This document shows, piece after piece, positions 17,275 to 25,694 of a stretch of DNA of 64,000 nt. The DNA comes from DALYJJ01 sp031969915. GTDB lineage: Bacteria > Acidobacteriota > Terriglobia > Bryobacterales > Bryobacteraceae. Position 1 is the stretch's first letter, and each line of letters opens with the position of its first letter. The stretch lies in contig DALYJJ010000016.1 in assembly GCA_031969915.1 (NCBI GenBank), forward strand, positions 1-64,000, in the 5' to 3' direction. The position numbers and the translations under genes were made by a program. Below the pieces are notes generated by a model. It ran no database searches, was not told where the DNA came from, and saw nothing but the letters and a program-made list of their open reading frames with translations.

Positions 17275-18468
17275 ATGAAGATCCTGTGGGTCACCACCAA
17301 CTTTCTGCACCCCACCAATAAGGGCGGACAGATCCGGACTCTCGGCATGTTGCGGTGGCTGCACCGATGGCATGAGGTGCACTTCGTCGCGCTGCACGAT
17401 CCGCACGAAACCGAGGGCGTGCGGCGAGCGCCTGAGTATTGCACTTCGGCGCTTGCCGTGCCCCGCCCGGCGCCGCCGCCGCGGACCTCTCCGCGCTTCT
17501 GGCTGCAGGTCGCCGCAAGCCTGGCCCATCCCCTGCCCCTGGCGGTAAGCCGCCACAACCCACCCGGGTTGTCCGCACGGCTGCGCGAAGTGCTGGACGC
17601 CGGGAGGTTCGATCGCGCGGTGGTGGATTTCCTGGCGCCCGCGGCCTACTATCCCGACCTGCCCGGCGCGCTCCTGTTCCAACACAACGTCGAAACCATG
17701 ATCTGGCGGCGGCACGTGGAGCACGCGAAGAACCCAGTGGAGGGCGCCTACTTCGCGGCGCAGGCGCGGAAGATGTTCCGGTTCGAGCGCGACGTGTGCC
17801 GGGCCGTCGCGCACACCGTGGCCGTGTCGGAAGCCGACGCGACAACGATGCGCGAACTGTTCGGCGTGGAGAACGTCTCGTTCGTTCCAACCGGTGTCGA
17901 CATCGAGTACTTCGCGCGGCCCGAGGGCGATCACGGCCCGCCCATCGACCTGGTTTTCGTGGGCTCGATGGACTGGATGCCGAACATCGATGGCGTCGAT
18001 TGGTTCCTCGCCGAGGTCTGGCCGCTGATTCGCGAGCGCCGCCCGGAGACCACGCTGGCCATCGTGGGCCGCACGCCGCCCCAGCGTTTCCTGGAGCGCC
18101 GCGACATCTCGGTGACCGGAACGGTGCCCGACGTGCGGCCGTATTTGTGGAGCGGCCGGCTGTCGATCGTACCGCTGCGAATCGGCGGCGGCACGCGGCT
18201 GAAGATCTATGAGGCGATGGCGGCGGGCTTGCCTGTGGTCTCGACCACGGTGGGCGCGGAGGGCCTGGAGGTGGACGGCACTGAAATCGCGTTGGGCGAC
18301 ACGCCGCGCGATTTCGCGGACGCCTGCCTGCGGTTGCTCGCGGGCGAAGAAGCGCGGCGGCGGCAGGCGGCGGCGGCGCTGTCCCGCGTGGCGGCGCGTT
18401 TCTCCTGGGAGCAGGTGGCGCGCTCCTTCGAACGCACGCTGATCGAAAAGGCTCCGGCGTTATCCTGA
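17275..18468 (+). CDS. Glycosyltransferase family 4-like protein
   Basis: 397 residues. The N-terminal Rossmann domain opens MKILWVTTNFLHPTNKGGQIRT, as in sugar transferases of exopolysaccharide clusters (TIGR03087-like). The C-terminal GT-B domain contains DLVFVGSMDWMPNIDGVDWF, then VPLRIGGGTRLKIYEAMAAGLPVVST with the E-x7-E-like nucleotide-sugar motif, and the C-terminal helix FSWEQVARSFE. It probably transfers a sugar to a lipid-linked or capsule precursor in the cytoplasm. The DegT aminotransferase gene begins 8 bp downstream, so the two likely serve one surface-sugar pathway. Donor and acceptor are unknown. Confidence 0.88.
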   Translation: MKILWVTTNFLHPTNKGGQIRTLGMLRWLHRWHEVHFVALHDPHETEGVRRAPEYCTSALAVPRPAPPPRTSPRFWLQVAASLAHPLPLAVSRHNPPGLSARLREVLDAGRFDRAVVDFLAPAAYYPDLPGALLFQHNVETMIWRRHVEHAKNPVEGAYFAAQARKMFRFERDVCRAVAHTVAVSEADATTMRELFGVENVSFVPTGVDIEYFARPEGDHGPPIDLVFVGSMDWMPNIDGVDWFLAEVWPLIRERRPETTLAIVGRTPPQRFLERRDISVTGTVPDVRPYLWSGRLSIVPLRIGGGTRLKIYEAMAAGLPVVSTTVGAEGLEVDGTEIALGDTPRDFADACLRLLAGEEARRRQAAAALSRVAARFSWEQVARSFERTLIEKAPALS

Positions 18469-18475
18469 AAGCAAG

Positions 18476-19606
18476 GTGACAGCAACCGCCGCCCGAACGA
18501 TACCCCTGCTTGATCTGCGCGCCCAGCACGCCACGATTCGCGACGAGGTGCTGGCCGCCGTGACCCGCCTCCTCGACGCACAGAGCCTCATCCTGGGCGA
18601 AGAAGTGAAGGCGTTGGAGCGCGAGACTGCCGCCTATTGCGGAACCGCCCACGCCATCGGGTGCGCGTCGGGAACCGACGCCCTGATGCTGGCGTTGATG
18701 GCCATCGGCGCCGGTCCGGGCGACGAGGTGATCACGGTCCCCTACTCGTTCTTCGCCACCGCCAGTTCCATTTACCGGCTGGGTGCAAAGCCGGTCTTCA
18801 CCGACGTTCTGCCCGATACCTTCAACATGGATCCGGAGCAGCTGGCCGAAACGCTTGCCTCGCATCCGAGGGCGAAGGCGATCCTGCCGGTGCACCTGTT
18901 CGGCGCCTGCGCCGCCATGGATCCCATTCTCGATCTCGCGCGCCGCTATGGCATGCCCGTGATCGAAGATGCGGCGCAGGCGATCGGCGCGGAGTACCAG
19001 GGGAAGCGAGCCGGCTCTCTCGGCGCGATCGGCTGCTTCAGCTTCTATCCCAGCAAGAACCTGGGCGGCGCCGGTGATGGCGGCATGCTGACCACCAACG
19101 ACCCGGAACTGGCCGCGCGCCTGTTCGCCCTCCGCGTGCACGGCTCCAAAGTGAAGTACGTGCACGAATGGGTAGGACTGAATTCGCGCCTGGACGCGCT
19201 GCAGGCCGCCGTGCTGCGCGTAAAGCTGAAGCGCCTGGACGAGTGGACCGCCGCGCGGCAACGCAACGCCGCGTTTTATCGTGAGCACCTGGCCTCAGCG
19301 GCGATTACACTGCCGCACACCGAGCCGCACTCGACGCGCCACGTGGTGAACCAGTTCGTCATCCGGTCGTCCCGGCGCGATGAGTTGCAGGCTCACCTCA
19401 GCGCGAACGGCATTGGGACCGAGATCTACTATCCCATCCCGCTCCATCTGCAGCGGTGCTTCCGCGATCTCGGGTATCGTGCCGGGGATCTGCCGGTGAG
19501 CGAACGTCTGGCCGCCGAGACGCTGGCGCTTCCGGTGTATCCGGAACTCGCTCCGGAGGACCTGGCTTACATCGCGGAGAAGATCTCGACGTTCGGCGTG
19601 CGGTAG
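18476..19606 (+). CDS. DegT/DnrJ/EryC1/StrS family PLP-dependent sugar aminotransferase
   Basis: 376 residues from GTG 18476. The PLP-binding lysine is K194 in FSFYPSKNLGGAGDGG, and the phosphate/pyridine contacts include GTDALMLAL (about 66-74) and VIEDAAQAIGAEY with D165. The family transfers an amino group to a keto-sugar nucleotide, making amino-deoxy sugars such as those of lipopolysaccharide or capsule. Length and motifs are complete. It sits directly after a glycosyltransferase gene, consistent with a small surface-glycan operon. The specific product (for example 4-amino or 3-amino sugar) cannot be set from the sequence. The stop is followed by a 6-bp stem hairpin at 19615. Confidence 0.9.
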   Translation: MTATAARTIPLLDLRAQHATIRDEVLAAVTRLLDAQSLILGEEVKALERETAAYCGTAHAIGCASGTDALMLALMAIGAGPGDEVITVPYSFFATASSIYRLGAKPVFTDVLPDTFNMDPEQLAETLASHPRAKAILPVHLFGACAAMDPILDLARRYGMPVIEDAAQAIGAEYQGKRAGSLGAIGCFSFYPSKNLGGAGDGGMLTTNDPELAARLFALRVHGSKVKYVHEWVGLNSRLDALQAAVLRVKLKRLDEWTAARQRNAAFYREHLASAAITLPHTEPHSTRHVVNQFVIRSSRRDELQAHLSANGIGTEIYYPIPLHLQRCFRDLGYRAGDLPVSERLAAETLALPVYPELAPEDLAYIAEKISTFGVR

Positions 19607-19614
19607 CTGTCGGC

Positions 19615-19632
19615 CGCTCGCTCTCTCGAGCG
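19615..19632 (+). terminator. Small hairpin after DegT gene
   Basis: CGCTCG-CTCTCT-CGAGCG: a 6-bp perfect stem with a 6-base loop, 8 bp after the aminotransferase stop and 28 bp before the AAA+ ATPase start. It lacks a T-run. It marks the left border of the less GC-rich island. Confidence 0.3.
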
Positions 19633-19659
19633 TGGAATCAAGGATACTGGAAGGTTGTC

Positions 19660-20700
19660 ATGAACCGCGAACTCATCAAGCGGATCGTGCGCTCCGGGCT
19701 CAAGTCGGATCGTCCGGCACTGACAGTTGCCGTGAAACAACTGGCCAGTTCGGAGAGCAAACAGGGCCACAAGGCCTTCGCCGAAGATCTGCGGGCGATT
19801 GTGCAGCAAGCGCCACCCGAAGGGCAGGTCCAGGCGTTGTCGTCAGTTTCGGTCCATCGCAGCGAGCTCGAAAAGTCCCCAACCGCCACGCCTCCCCGCA
19901 ACCGAAGCGAGGCCGCACCCCTCGTCGATGTGAGGTGGTCGCGCAAGAGTTTTCAGGATGTCGTCCTAGGGGATCGACCAAAGAAACGCCTATGCCGGTT
20001 CTTGGAAGAGTACACCAAGCAGGAACGACTGGCCGCCTTCGGTCTCACCCCCAAGCGGAAGCTGTTGTTCTTCGGACCGCCTGGGAACGGGAAGACCCTT
20101 TGCGCGGAGGTCATCGCCGGCGAACTGGAAATGCCTCTGTTCTACGTCCGGTTTGACAGCTTGGTGGCTTCCTATCTCGGCGAGACGGCAGCCAACCTCC
20201 GCCGTGTCTTCGATTTCGCCAACACAAACCAAGGAGTCGTGTTCTTCGATGAATTCGACGCGATCGGAAAGACCCGCGATGCGCGTGACGACGTCGGCGA
20301 ATTGAAACGAGTCGTGAACAGTTTTCTCCAGTTGCTCGACAGCTACATTGGGCATGGTCCCATCATTGCCGCCACCAACTATGAGAAGCTCCTGGACCAT
20401 GCGCTCGCGCGACGCTTCGATGACTTGGTGCATTTCCCGGCACCCACGGAGAAGCAGATGGTGCACTACTTCCGGGTGCGCATGAAGCCGTTCCGGGTCG
20501 AAGGCTTCTCGGCCGAGCAGGCTGCGGCCTGGTGTGAGGGATGCTCGTTCTCCGATGCCGATCGAATTTTCACTGAGAGCCTGAAGACGATCGCTCTAGA
20601 GTCGTCAACGACGCTCAATGTCGGTGCGTTCCGCGAAGCGGTCGATTGTTATCGGCACGCCGGAACCGCCTACGATACGCAAAGGAGAGAGAGCAGCTAA
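19660..20700 (+). CDS. ietA: AAA+ ATPase, IetA-like
   Basis: 346 residues from ATG 19660 (the frame stays open upstream through the DegT gene, but MNRELIKRIVRSG is the natural start). A helical, low-complexity N-terminal region (1-90) precedes one AAA+ module: Walker A GPPGNGKT (139-146), Walker B VVFFDEFD (193-200), sensor-1 AATN (N240), and arginine-finger region RRFD (251-254). The subtilisin-like protease gene begins 9 bp downstream. An AAA ATPase followed by an S8 protease is the arrangement of IetAS, described for plasmid stability in Agrobacterium and later as an anti-phage system. Codon third positions here are less GC-rich than in neighbours (bases 20,221-20,280 are 50% G+C by hand count), suggesting horizontal acquisition. 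Confidence 0.85.
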   Translation: MNRELIKRIVRSGLKSDRPALTVAVKQLASSESKQGHKAFAEDLRAIVQQAPPEGQVQALSSVSVHRSELEKSPTATPPRNRSEAAPLVDVRWSRKSFQDVVLGDRPKKRLCRFLEEYTKQERLAAFGLTPKRKLLFFGPPGNGKTLCAEVIAGELEMPLFYVRFDSLVASYLGETAANLRRVFDFANTNQGVVFFDEFDAIGKTRDARDDVGELKRVVNSFLQLLDSYIGHGPIIAATNYEKLLDHALARRFDDLVHFPAPTEKQMVHYFRVRMKPFRVEGFSAEQAAAWCEGCSFSDADRIFTESLKTIALESSTTLNVGAFREAVDCYRHAGTAYDTQRRESS

Positions 20701-20709
20701 GACTTTCCG

Positions 20710-23133
20710 ATGCCGCACATCCCGCTCCCCCGCTATCTGGCAGAGCCACGTTATCGGACCGGTCGTGGGCCCAAAATGCCAGACAGGAACCAGCAGGCGC
20801 ACGGGCGTCTGATCGAACAGCAGCTTCGTGATCTCTTTGCCGCTGTAAATGACCGCCGTGGTGCTCGCCCGCGGGAACTGCCTCGCCTACCCGACGGAGT
20901 CCAGTTGCTAGTGGAGTCCGCCGATGTCAAAGGGAAACCGATCCTAACGGCAGCCGCGCTCCCCAAAGGCTGGAAGCTCGAAGTTGTTGAGGAACGGCCC
21001 GATGGTGTGCTGACCGCGATCTCGCGCGACCCGGAGATGAAGAAGCTGCGCCGATCTGTCCGCGCCTTTCGCGCCAACGAGCGGACCGAAACGGGCCGCC
21101 TGCGCTTCGGATCAACCAAGATCGCCGCCGTAGAGCAGTTCGCACCCGCCAACCGCACGCTCAAGTTGGGTGACGAACTCATGCTCGAGGGACCTATCCG
21201 CAGCCGTCAATCGTATCTGGTTGACATCGAAATCGCTGCGGGCAGCTCAACCGAAGATCAGGCCCACCGCCGCGAACAGTTCAGTGCCTATCTGCGAGCG
21301 GCCGACGCCGTGATCGTCGGCACTGGCCCCATCGTGGAGGAGGACTACGCGTTGTATCGGACGCGCATCACCGGCACGGTGCTGCTGGACTTGGTGGACA
21401 ATCACCCGCATGTGCTCTCAATTGACACGCCTCCTTCCATCGAACTCGAAGGTATGGAACTGCTCGATATCGACAATCCTCGACTGCCAGGCTCACTCGA
21501 CCAGGTGGCCGCCGGTCCGCCGATCGTTGTGATCGACGGGGGAGTCATCCCCGAACGGCCGCTGATACGGCGTTCGCTCAACGGGCCGGCGCATCGCAGC
21601 TTCATCCCAGACACGCCTGCTTGGATCGATGGCGGCACGGACGGCCACGGCACCGCGATCGCCAGCGTCGCCGCGCTGGGCAGCCTCCGCAGCAAACTCC
21701 TGCGGCCCGCGGCTGACGATCAGGTCCTGCCGGTGGCGATCGCGCGCGTTCTCGACGACAACACACGCTTGCCCGAAGCAGTGAACGTGAAGTCGGCCAT
21801 CCCCGAAATCGCCAATCAGATGCGGGAGATGAACCGGGCGCAGGTGTTCAATCACTCTCTCGCTAGCCGAGCGCCGTTCAATCGACAGCGCATGTCGGTT
21901 TGGGCTGAGGCCCTGGATCGTACCGCCTATGACAATGGTGGCCCCGGCTGCCTGTTCGTCGTGGCGACCGGCAACATCGACGGAGCGGTGTCACCGTCAA
22001 TCACGCAACTGGAGGGCTGGCTCACACGACCGGGCCATCCGAGGTACCTCGCCGATGAGAGGTGCCGGTTGCGCAACCCGGCGCAAGCCATCAACGTGCT
22101 GACTGTCGGCGCCTACGTGCCCCAGGCAGGTGCTCCGTTCACGCAGCGACAAACGATGAACCGCCGTCCGATTGCCCAAAACGGCGCGCCTTCACCCTTC
22201 ACCCGTACGGGCCTCGGATATCTGAGGGAGGTCAAGCCGGAGGTCGTCGAAGAGGGTGGCAACTTTTACATCGAAGCTGGAACTCGACTGCGGCGCAATG
22301 CCCAGCTCACCGACGTGGCTGTCGCGAACTCCCAGTTCGCCCGAGATGGCCGGCTCATCAGGTTCATGAATGGAACCAGTGTCGCCGCACCGAAGGTCGC
22401 CCACCTGGCGGGACTCATTGAGCGCACCATTCCGGGCGCGTCCGTCGATTTGATCCGGGCTCTGATTGTCAACGCCGCGCATTGGCCCGAGCGTCTGGCG
22501 ACGACGGAGGACACCTTGCGCATATTGGGATACGGTGTGCCCGACCCTGAGCGAGCGCTTCTGCCTGGCGGCGCCCGGTGCCTCATCACAATCGAGGATC
22601 GCATTCCGATCGGTTCCGCGCATTACTTTCGGATCCCTTTCCCCACAGATCTGTTCGACCCAACTCCTGAGACGGTAATTCGCGTCTCGGTCACACTTGC
22701 CTACAGGGCGCCCGTTCGCAAGACCAATGCCAAGTATCGGGGGACGATCCTTGAGTGGGGCTTCTCGAAAATGGGAGAGAGCTTCGATCAATTTCGAAGG
22801 CGCTGTTCAACCGTCAATCCAGAAGACTCGACGGACGACGAGGCAGACATTGAGGATGAGCCTATCGGCAACTGGAACTGGACCGTCAAGCAGCGACTAC
22901 GGACCCGCGGCACTGTCCAGAAGGATTGGTTCGAGGCGCCAGCTTCCGATTTTGAGGATGAGATGTTCCTGTGCGTCATTGGACGACGAGGCTGGCTCAG
23001 CAAGGAGCAGCAGGATGCTGGTTTCGAGCAGTCCTACGCTCTGGCGGTTGCGATCGAGGTGGCCGGCGTGGCTATTCCAATCCATGAGCGAATCGAGCAG
23101 CTCGTTCGTTTGCAGGTGCCGGTCAGGGCGTGA
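20710..23133 (+). CDS. ietS: Subtilisin-like S8 serine protease, IetS-like
   Basis: 807 residues. An N-terminal extension of about 265 residues begins PHIPLPRYLAEPRYRTGRG, then helical sequence. The S8 catalytic triad is intact: D276 in VVIDGG, H313 in GTDGHGTAIAS, S557 in MNGTSVAAP, with oxyanion N422 in VATGN. About 230 residues follow the catalytic domain, beta-rich then acidic. There is no signal peptide, so unlike most subtilases it should act in the cytoplasm. It lies 9 bp after the AAA+ ATPase gene. Known IetS proteins have this size and layout, and the ATPase is thought to control the protease. The start at 20710 is kept because the PHIPLPR segment fits the family N-terminus. Confidence 0.87.
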   Translation: MPHIPLPRYLAEPRYRTGRGPKMPDRNQQAHGRLIEQQLRDLFAAVNDRRGARPRELPRLPDGVQLLVESADVKGKPILTAAALPKGWKLEVVEERPDGVLTAISRDPEMKKLRRSVRAFRANERTETGRLRFGSTKIAAVEQFAPANRTLKLGDELMLEGPIRSRQSYLVDIEIAAGSSTEDQAHRREQFSAYLRAADAVIVGTGPIVEEDYALYRTRITGTVLLDLVDNHPHVLSIDTPPSIELEGMELLDIDNPRLPGSLDQVAAGPPIVVIDGGVIPERPLIRRSLNGPAHRSFIPDTPAWIDGGTDGHGTAIASVAALGSLRSKLLRPAADDQVLPVAIARVLDDNTRLPEAVNVKSAIPEIANQMREMNRAQVFNHSLASRAPFNRQRMSVWAEALDRTAYDNGGPGCLFVVATGNIDGAVSPSITQLEGWLTRPGHPRYLADERCRLRNPAQAINVLTVGAYVPQAGAPFTQRQTMNRRPIAQNGAPSPFTRTGLGYLREVKPEVVEEGGNFYIEAGTRLRRNAQLTDVAVANSQFARDGRLIRFMNGTSVAAPKVAHLAGLIERTIPGASVDLIRALIVNAAHWPERLATTEDTLRILGYGVPDPERALLPGGARCLITIEDRIPIGSAHYFRIPFPTDLFDPTPETVIRVSVTLAYRAPVRKTNAKYRGTILEWGFSKMGESFDQFRRRCSTVNPEDSTDDEADIEDEPIGNWNWTVKQRLRTRGTVQKDWFEAPASDFEDEMFLCVIGRRGWLSKEQQDAGFEQSYALAVAIEVAGVAIPIHERIEQLVRLQVPVRA

Positions 23134-23143
23134 TCACCTGTGA

Positions 23144-23175
23144 AGGACCTGAGAAAGACAGGACCTGAGAAAGAC
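23144..23175. repeat. Perfect 16-bp tandem duplication after ietS-like gene
   Basis: AGGACCTGAGAAAGAC occurs twice head to tail (23144-23159 and 23160-23175), 10 bp after the protease stop. It may be a slippage duplication or a scar at the island edge. No function is evident. Confidence 0.8.
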
Positions 23176-23212
23176 GCTTGCGCGCGTGGGGAGGGCGTGA
23201 TAGCTTCGCCCA

Positions 23213-23593
23213 ATGCCCGCGAAAAAAGAACTCGTCAAAATCCACGTCAAGTTCACGATCGTGACTCCGGATCAGCTCAAGCAGATCGATTTCGGCCTCA
23301 ACAAAGACAAGGGGGCAGACGGGGTCACCGATAGCTGGAAGATCACCTTCGCGCTCTCCACGCGAGCGGCGAAGACCGACCCGTTTGTGAAAATCGTGGA
23401 CGCGGTGGTGGAGGCCGATCTGAAGGACGCTCCACTGGCCGAAGAAACCGCCTCCAAGGGTCCCAACAAGCCGCAAACCGAACACCTGACGATCAACGTC
23501 GCGACCGCCGGCGAACGTTTGAAAGCGGGCAAGATCCAACAGCCCACGTTCGACCGCACGTTGAAACGGACTCTGCCCGCGCGGAATGCGTAG
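23213..23593 (+). CDS. Small protein of unknown function beside the AAA/protease pair
   Basis: 126 residues (MPAKKELVKIHVKFTIVT...), rich in Lys and Thr, without signal peptide or membrane segment. Codon use is gene-like, with G/C-ending codons and sensible amphipathic strands (KITFALSTR, HLTINVATAGER), suggesting a small beta-rich cytoplasmic protein. No Shine-Dalgarno is clear before ATG 23213. It starts 79 bp after the protease and overlaps the next gene by 8 bp, so it may belong either to the protease island or to the downstream outer-membrane gene. I recognise no family. Confidence 0.55.
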   Translation: MPAKKELVKIHVKFTIVTPDQLKQIDFGLNKDKGADGVTDSWKITFALSTRAAKTDPFVKIVDAVVEADLKDAPLAEETASKGPNKPQTEHLTINVATAGERLKAGKIQQPTFDRTLKRTLPARNA

Positions 23594-25685
23594 CCTCGGC
23601 CGGCTGCCGCGGATCGCCGCCGCGGCGCTGGCGGCTACGGCGGCCTGGGCGCAAACGCCGGCGAACGAACCGGGCAGTTGCCGCGGGTTACCGCTGGAAG
23701 GCCGGGCGATCCGCAAGGTGGAGTTGGGCACGCCTTACGACCTGCTCCACCTCGGCTTCGTGCGGAAGCTCACGGAGAGGCAACTGGCCGAGATCAAGAC
23801 GATCCTCGGCCCGCGGTACAGCGATGCCAAAGCCGACGCCGCGATCGCGCACCTGGAGGGCGACCCGCTGGCGCCGCCGGCGTCGTTCGGGCCGCCCATC
23901 TCCGGCAGCGTGGTGCGGCTGCGGTCGTCGGGTTGCGAAGTGGTTGACGGGACACCGTCGGTGGACCTGGAGTTCTACTTCATTCCGGCCCGGATTCCCA
24001 CCTTCGCCGGGTTCAGCCTGGAGTCGCGAGAGAAGGAGACCACCGACGGCGCCGTGGCCGCGGGTGTCGCACCGCGGCGGGCCTGGTTCTCGCCATCGGG
24101 CGGCTACTCGGCTTCCACACAGTTCTTCGGCGGGCTCTCGGCGGGGATGGAGCGGCCCTGGCGCGGCGTGCAGTCGCTCAACCTCGAGGCGAACGCATCG
24201 GGCCGGATGCAGACCGTGCTCGCCTCCGCGGCGGGCAGCTATGAGGCGAAGCGGCCCTGGCTTCAGCGCGCCGAGTTTCAGGCGGGCTACGAGTATCGCA
24301 ACGAACCGGCGCTGGATGCCGCGCGCATGCAGGCGGCCGGCGGGTTCGCTGAGTATCGCGCGGCATCGGCGCCGTTGGGCGGCGGCGGCACGGTGCTGCG
24401 GTATGGGTTCGCCGGCCAGGCGGGCCTTCGCCAGGGCACGGGCTTCGCGGCGGGCGGCGGCGGCGTTGCGCCGAATACCCGCCTGGGGTCGCTCACCGGA
24501 TTCGCGGGCGTGACGCGCCGTGACGCGCGGCAAGCGTTGGCCGTATCGTATGCGGGGCAGGCGGCGCGCACGGGCCGGGGCGGCGCGGTCGATTACACCC
24601 GGCATTTCCTGGACGCCGCTCACTCCTGGTGGGCGTTCCGCAACCATCATCCGATCGAGATCGACACCCGCTTCAGCCTCGGCCAGTTCGCGAATCTCTG
24701 CCGGCGGCCGGGCTGCGGCGCGCCCGCCGCCGAGCGTTTCTTTGCGGGCAACCTGGAACAGAACCTGCTGCGCAGCGATGCCTGGATGATCCGCCGCCAG
24801 CCGTTGATTCGCAGCCTGCCTTTCAACTCTTACGGCGGGGCTGCCTTGCTGCGGCAGGGCGGCGAGGGCTTTCGTGCCCTCAACCTCACCGCCGGATTCG
24901 GCGTCTGGCGCAAGACTCTGATCCCCGAAGACCTGCTCCGGCAGAAGGACTTCATGCAGCGGATCGACATTCTGCCGGAGACGGCCACGCGGCTGCTGGC
25001 GAGCGCCTACGCCAACGAGGACAAGGAGTTCGACAAAGATCCCGGCGTCATCGCCGCGCGGGGTTTGCTGGCAAACGTGCGCCAGGAGTTGAATGCCATC
25101 CGTCCGGCCTGGGACGCATTGGCTTCCTCGGTGGGCGCCCTTCGGACGGAGGAATACGAAAGCTGCACCGCGGACCAGTTCGACGTGCTGCCGCTCGATC
25201 TGGATGACGTCGAGGAGGGCAAGAAGCGGATTACGCTGCTCGGCAACCGGACCAGCACGATGGCGCTGACGATCGTCTGCCTGCAGGCGTTCAGCACGGG
25301 GCCTGGGGATCCACTGGGAGCGTCGGCGGCGCGCCTTCGCGCGGCGCGCGAGGAAATCGAGCGCGCGGTGGAGAAGACCGCGGTGTTCCAACGGGCGCGG
25401 GCCCAGGCGGATCGCGACATGGCGATTGGCAAGAACACGGTGCGGACGCTGTTCCACGAAGCGAATCTGATCAGCGTGAGCCCGGTCTTCGCCTTCGACG
25501 CCGCCGTGGTGCGGCCCGCGACTGGGCCGGCGTGGCGGTACGGCGTGGGCGGAGGCGGCCGGGTGACGGTGCTGAGTACGGTGCGCCTGACGCTCGGCTA
25601 TGCAGTGAACGTGCGCCGGCAGCCCGGCGAAGGGCGCGGGGCGCTGTTCTTCGAACTCACGATCCTGGACCTGTTTGGGCGCTGA
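23586..25685 (+). CDS. Predicted outer-membrane beta-barrel protein
   Basis: 699 residues. The signal peptide (1-22, AWAQ) is followed by a POTRA-like or soluble domain (about 30-140; VVDGTPSVDLEFYFIPARIP). The next 300 residues alternate polar and aromatic/hydrophobic residues with glycine turns (SGGYSASTQFFGGLSAGMERPW, AEFQAGYEYRNEP), typical of transmembrane beta-strands. A helical insertion (about 440-600; LRAAREEIERAVEKTAVFQRARAQ) interrupts the barrel before the last strands ending ELTILDLFGR. It may be related to Omp85/BamA or TamA proteins, but no VRGF motif was found, so I do not claim that. It overlaps the preceding small gene by 8 bp. Confidence 0.65.
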   Translation: MRSLGRLPRIAAAALAATAAWAQTPANEPGSCRGLPLEGRAIRKVELGTPYDLLHLGFVRKLTERQLAEIKTILGPRYSDAKADAAIAHLEGDPLAPPASFGPPISGSVVRLRSSGCEVVDGTPSVDLEFYFIPARIPTFAGFSLESREKETTDGAVAAGVAPRRAWFSPSGGYSASTQFFGGLSAGMERPWRGVQSLNLEANASGRMQTVLASAAGSYEAKRPWLQRAEFQAGYEYRNEPALDAARMQAAGGFAEYRAASAPLGGGGTVLRYGFAGQAGLRQGTGFAAGGGGVAPNTRLGSLTGFAGVTRRDARQALAVSYAGQAARTGRGGAVDYTRHFLDAAHSWWAFRNHHPIEIDTRFSLGQFANLCRRPGCGAPAAERFFAGNLEQNLLRSDAWMIRRQPLIRSLPFNSYGGAALLRQGGEGFRALNLTAGFGVWRKTLIPEDLLRQKDFMQRIDILPETATRLLASAYANEDKEFDKDPGVIAARGLLANVRQELNAIRPAWDALASSVGALRTEEYESCTADQFDVLPLDLDDVEEGKKRITLLGNRTSTMALTIVCLQAFSTGPGDPLGASAARLRAAREEIERAVEKTAVFQRARAQADRDMAIGKNTVRTLFHEANLISVSPVFAFDAAVVRPATGPAWRYGVGGGGRVTVLSTVRLTLGYAVNVRRQPGEGRGALFFELTILDLFGR

Positions 25686-25694
25686 ACGCGGGTT

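Noticed and set aside
23123..23731. 202-codon minus-strand frame over the small gene after the protease
   Set aside because: It covers the start of the outer-membrane protein and the small gene; the plus-strand reading has better codon use and sensible strands, while the minus frame has no recognisable features.
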